Source of the DNA: SIG440 sp045645905
GTDB taxonomy: Bacteria; Bacillota; Clostridia; Monoglobales; Monoglobaceae
NCBI GenBank assembly: GCA_045645905.1
Contig: JAZRJT010000019.1
Location: 1 to 5,366 of the forward strand
Direction of reading: 5' to 3'
DNA: 5,366 nucleotides
In this document: positions 5,222-5,366 of the stretch, piece after piece
Position numbering within the stretch: the stretch's first letter is position 1
Layout of the letters: every line of letters starts with the position of its first letter
Notes under the pieces: generated by a model
What the model saw: the letters and a program-made list of their open reading frames with translations, nothing else
Told to the model about the DNA's origin: nothing
Database searches by the model: none
Position numbers and translations under genes: made by a program

Positions 5222-5296
5222 CTTGAAAAAGGCGAAGGTCTTGGAAAGAAGGTTAACGACTTTGCAGCAGAAGTTGCAAAGATGACAGGCAACTAA
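5222..5296 (+). pseudogene. Second copy of the tsf 3' end (24 codons plus stop)
   Basis: The fragment encodes LEKGEGLGKKVNDFAAEVAK followed by MTGN and a TAA stop, paralleling the EF-Ts C-terminus. Compared with tsf it has three base changes, all transitions and all amino-acid changing: E287G, D291N and A301T. The frame is open upstream only to a TGA at 5147-5149 and contains no plausible start or SD, so it is not translated as an independent gene. The 78-bp match runs 5222-5299. It is either the displaced end of tsf left by an integration event, or the remnant of a partial duplication; the sequence alone does not decide. Confidence 0.88.
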
Positions 5297-5318
5297 TATT
5301 TCATTTACTTATTCATTT

Positions 5319-5351
5319 AACAACACAGCTAATTGGCTGTGTTGTTTTTTT
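5319..5351 (+). terminator. Strong terminator after the tsf-tail copy
   Basis: AACAACACAGC (5319-5329) pairs perfectly with GCTGTGTTGTT (5336-5346), possibly extended by a T-G wobble around loop AATT, and is followed by an unbroken T-run. It stands 22 bp after the stop codon of the duplicated tsf tail, the same relation that the first terminator has to intact tsf. This suggests it was once the terminator of a tsf gene. Confidence 0.93.
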
Positions 5352-5366
5352 GTCTTTTTACGAAAA

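Overview
The window looks like chromosomal DNA of a low-to-moderate GC Gram-positive bacterium, most likely a gut-type Clostridia (Oscillospirales/Ruminococcaceae-like). The reasons are the strong GGAGG-type ribosome binding sites, the S2 and EF-Ts proteins that resemble Firmicutes homologues, frequent AGA arginine codons, AT-rich intergenic DNA with consensus sigma-A-type promoters, and a deoxysugar gene set typical of mucin- or plant-glycan-using anaerobes. The taxonomic call is inference from sequence character and memory of homologues, not from a search.

Layout. (1) Positions 1-1553 (+): L-fucose isomerase fucI, with its N-terminal ~75-85 codons cut off by the window edge. (2) 1554-1618: a 65-bp convergent gap filled by a bidirectional rho-independent terminator. 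(3) 1619-3058 (-): a full-length FGGY kinase of the rhamnulokinase (RhaB) type, plausibly the kinase that follows FucI or an L-rhamnulose kinase. (4) 3059-3347: a divergent control region. It holds a kinase promoter on the minus strand, helically phased A-tracts, a perfect-consensus rpsB promoter on the plus strand, and a leader of about 138 nt that can fold into a 9-bp closing stem and ends in a duplicated Shine-Dalgarno block. (5) 3348-4100 (+): rpsB (ribosomal protein S2). (6) 4132-5043 (+): tsf (EF-Ts), 31 bp downstream. (7) 5044-5366: no intact gene; five terminator-like hairpins and a 78-bp second copy of the 3' end of tsf.

How the genes work together. FucI and the kinase would convert L-fucose (or a related sugar) to the ketose and then the ketose-1-phosphate; the aldolase step is not in the window. 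They are convergent, so they are not one transcript. rpsB-tsf is the widely conserved translation operon, here driven by a strong promoter and closed by strong terminators, with no pyrH or frr visible before the window ends.

The genes themselves are ordinary. The parts worth a second look are the duplicated tsf 3' end enclosing an array of hairpins (integration scar, or relic of a local duplication) and the rpsB leader (5'-end inverted repeat, long structured stem, tandem SD). I see no evidence of a defence system, CRISPR array, tRNA, rRNA or intact mobile element.
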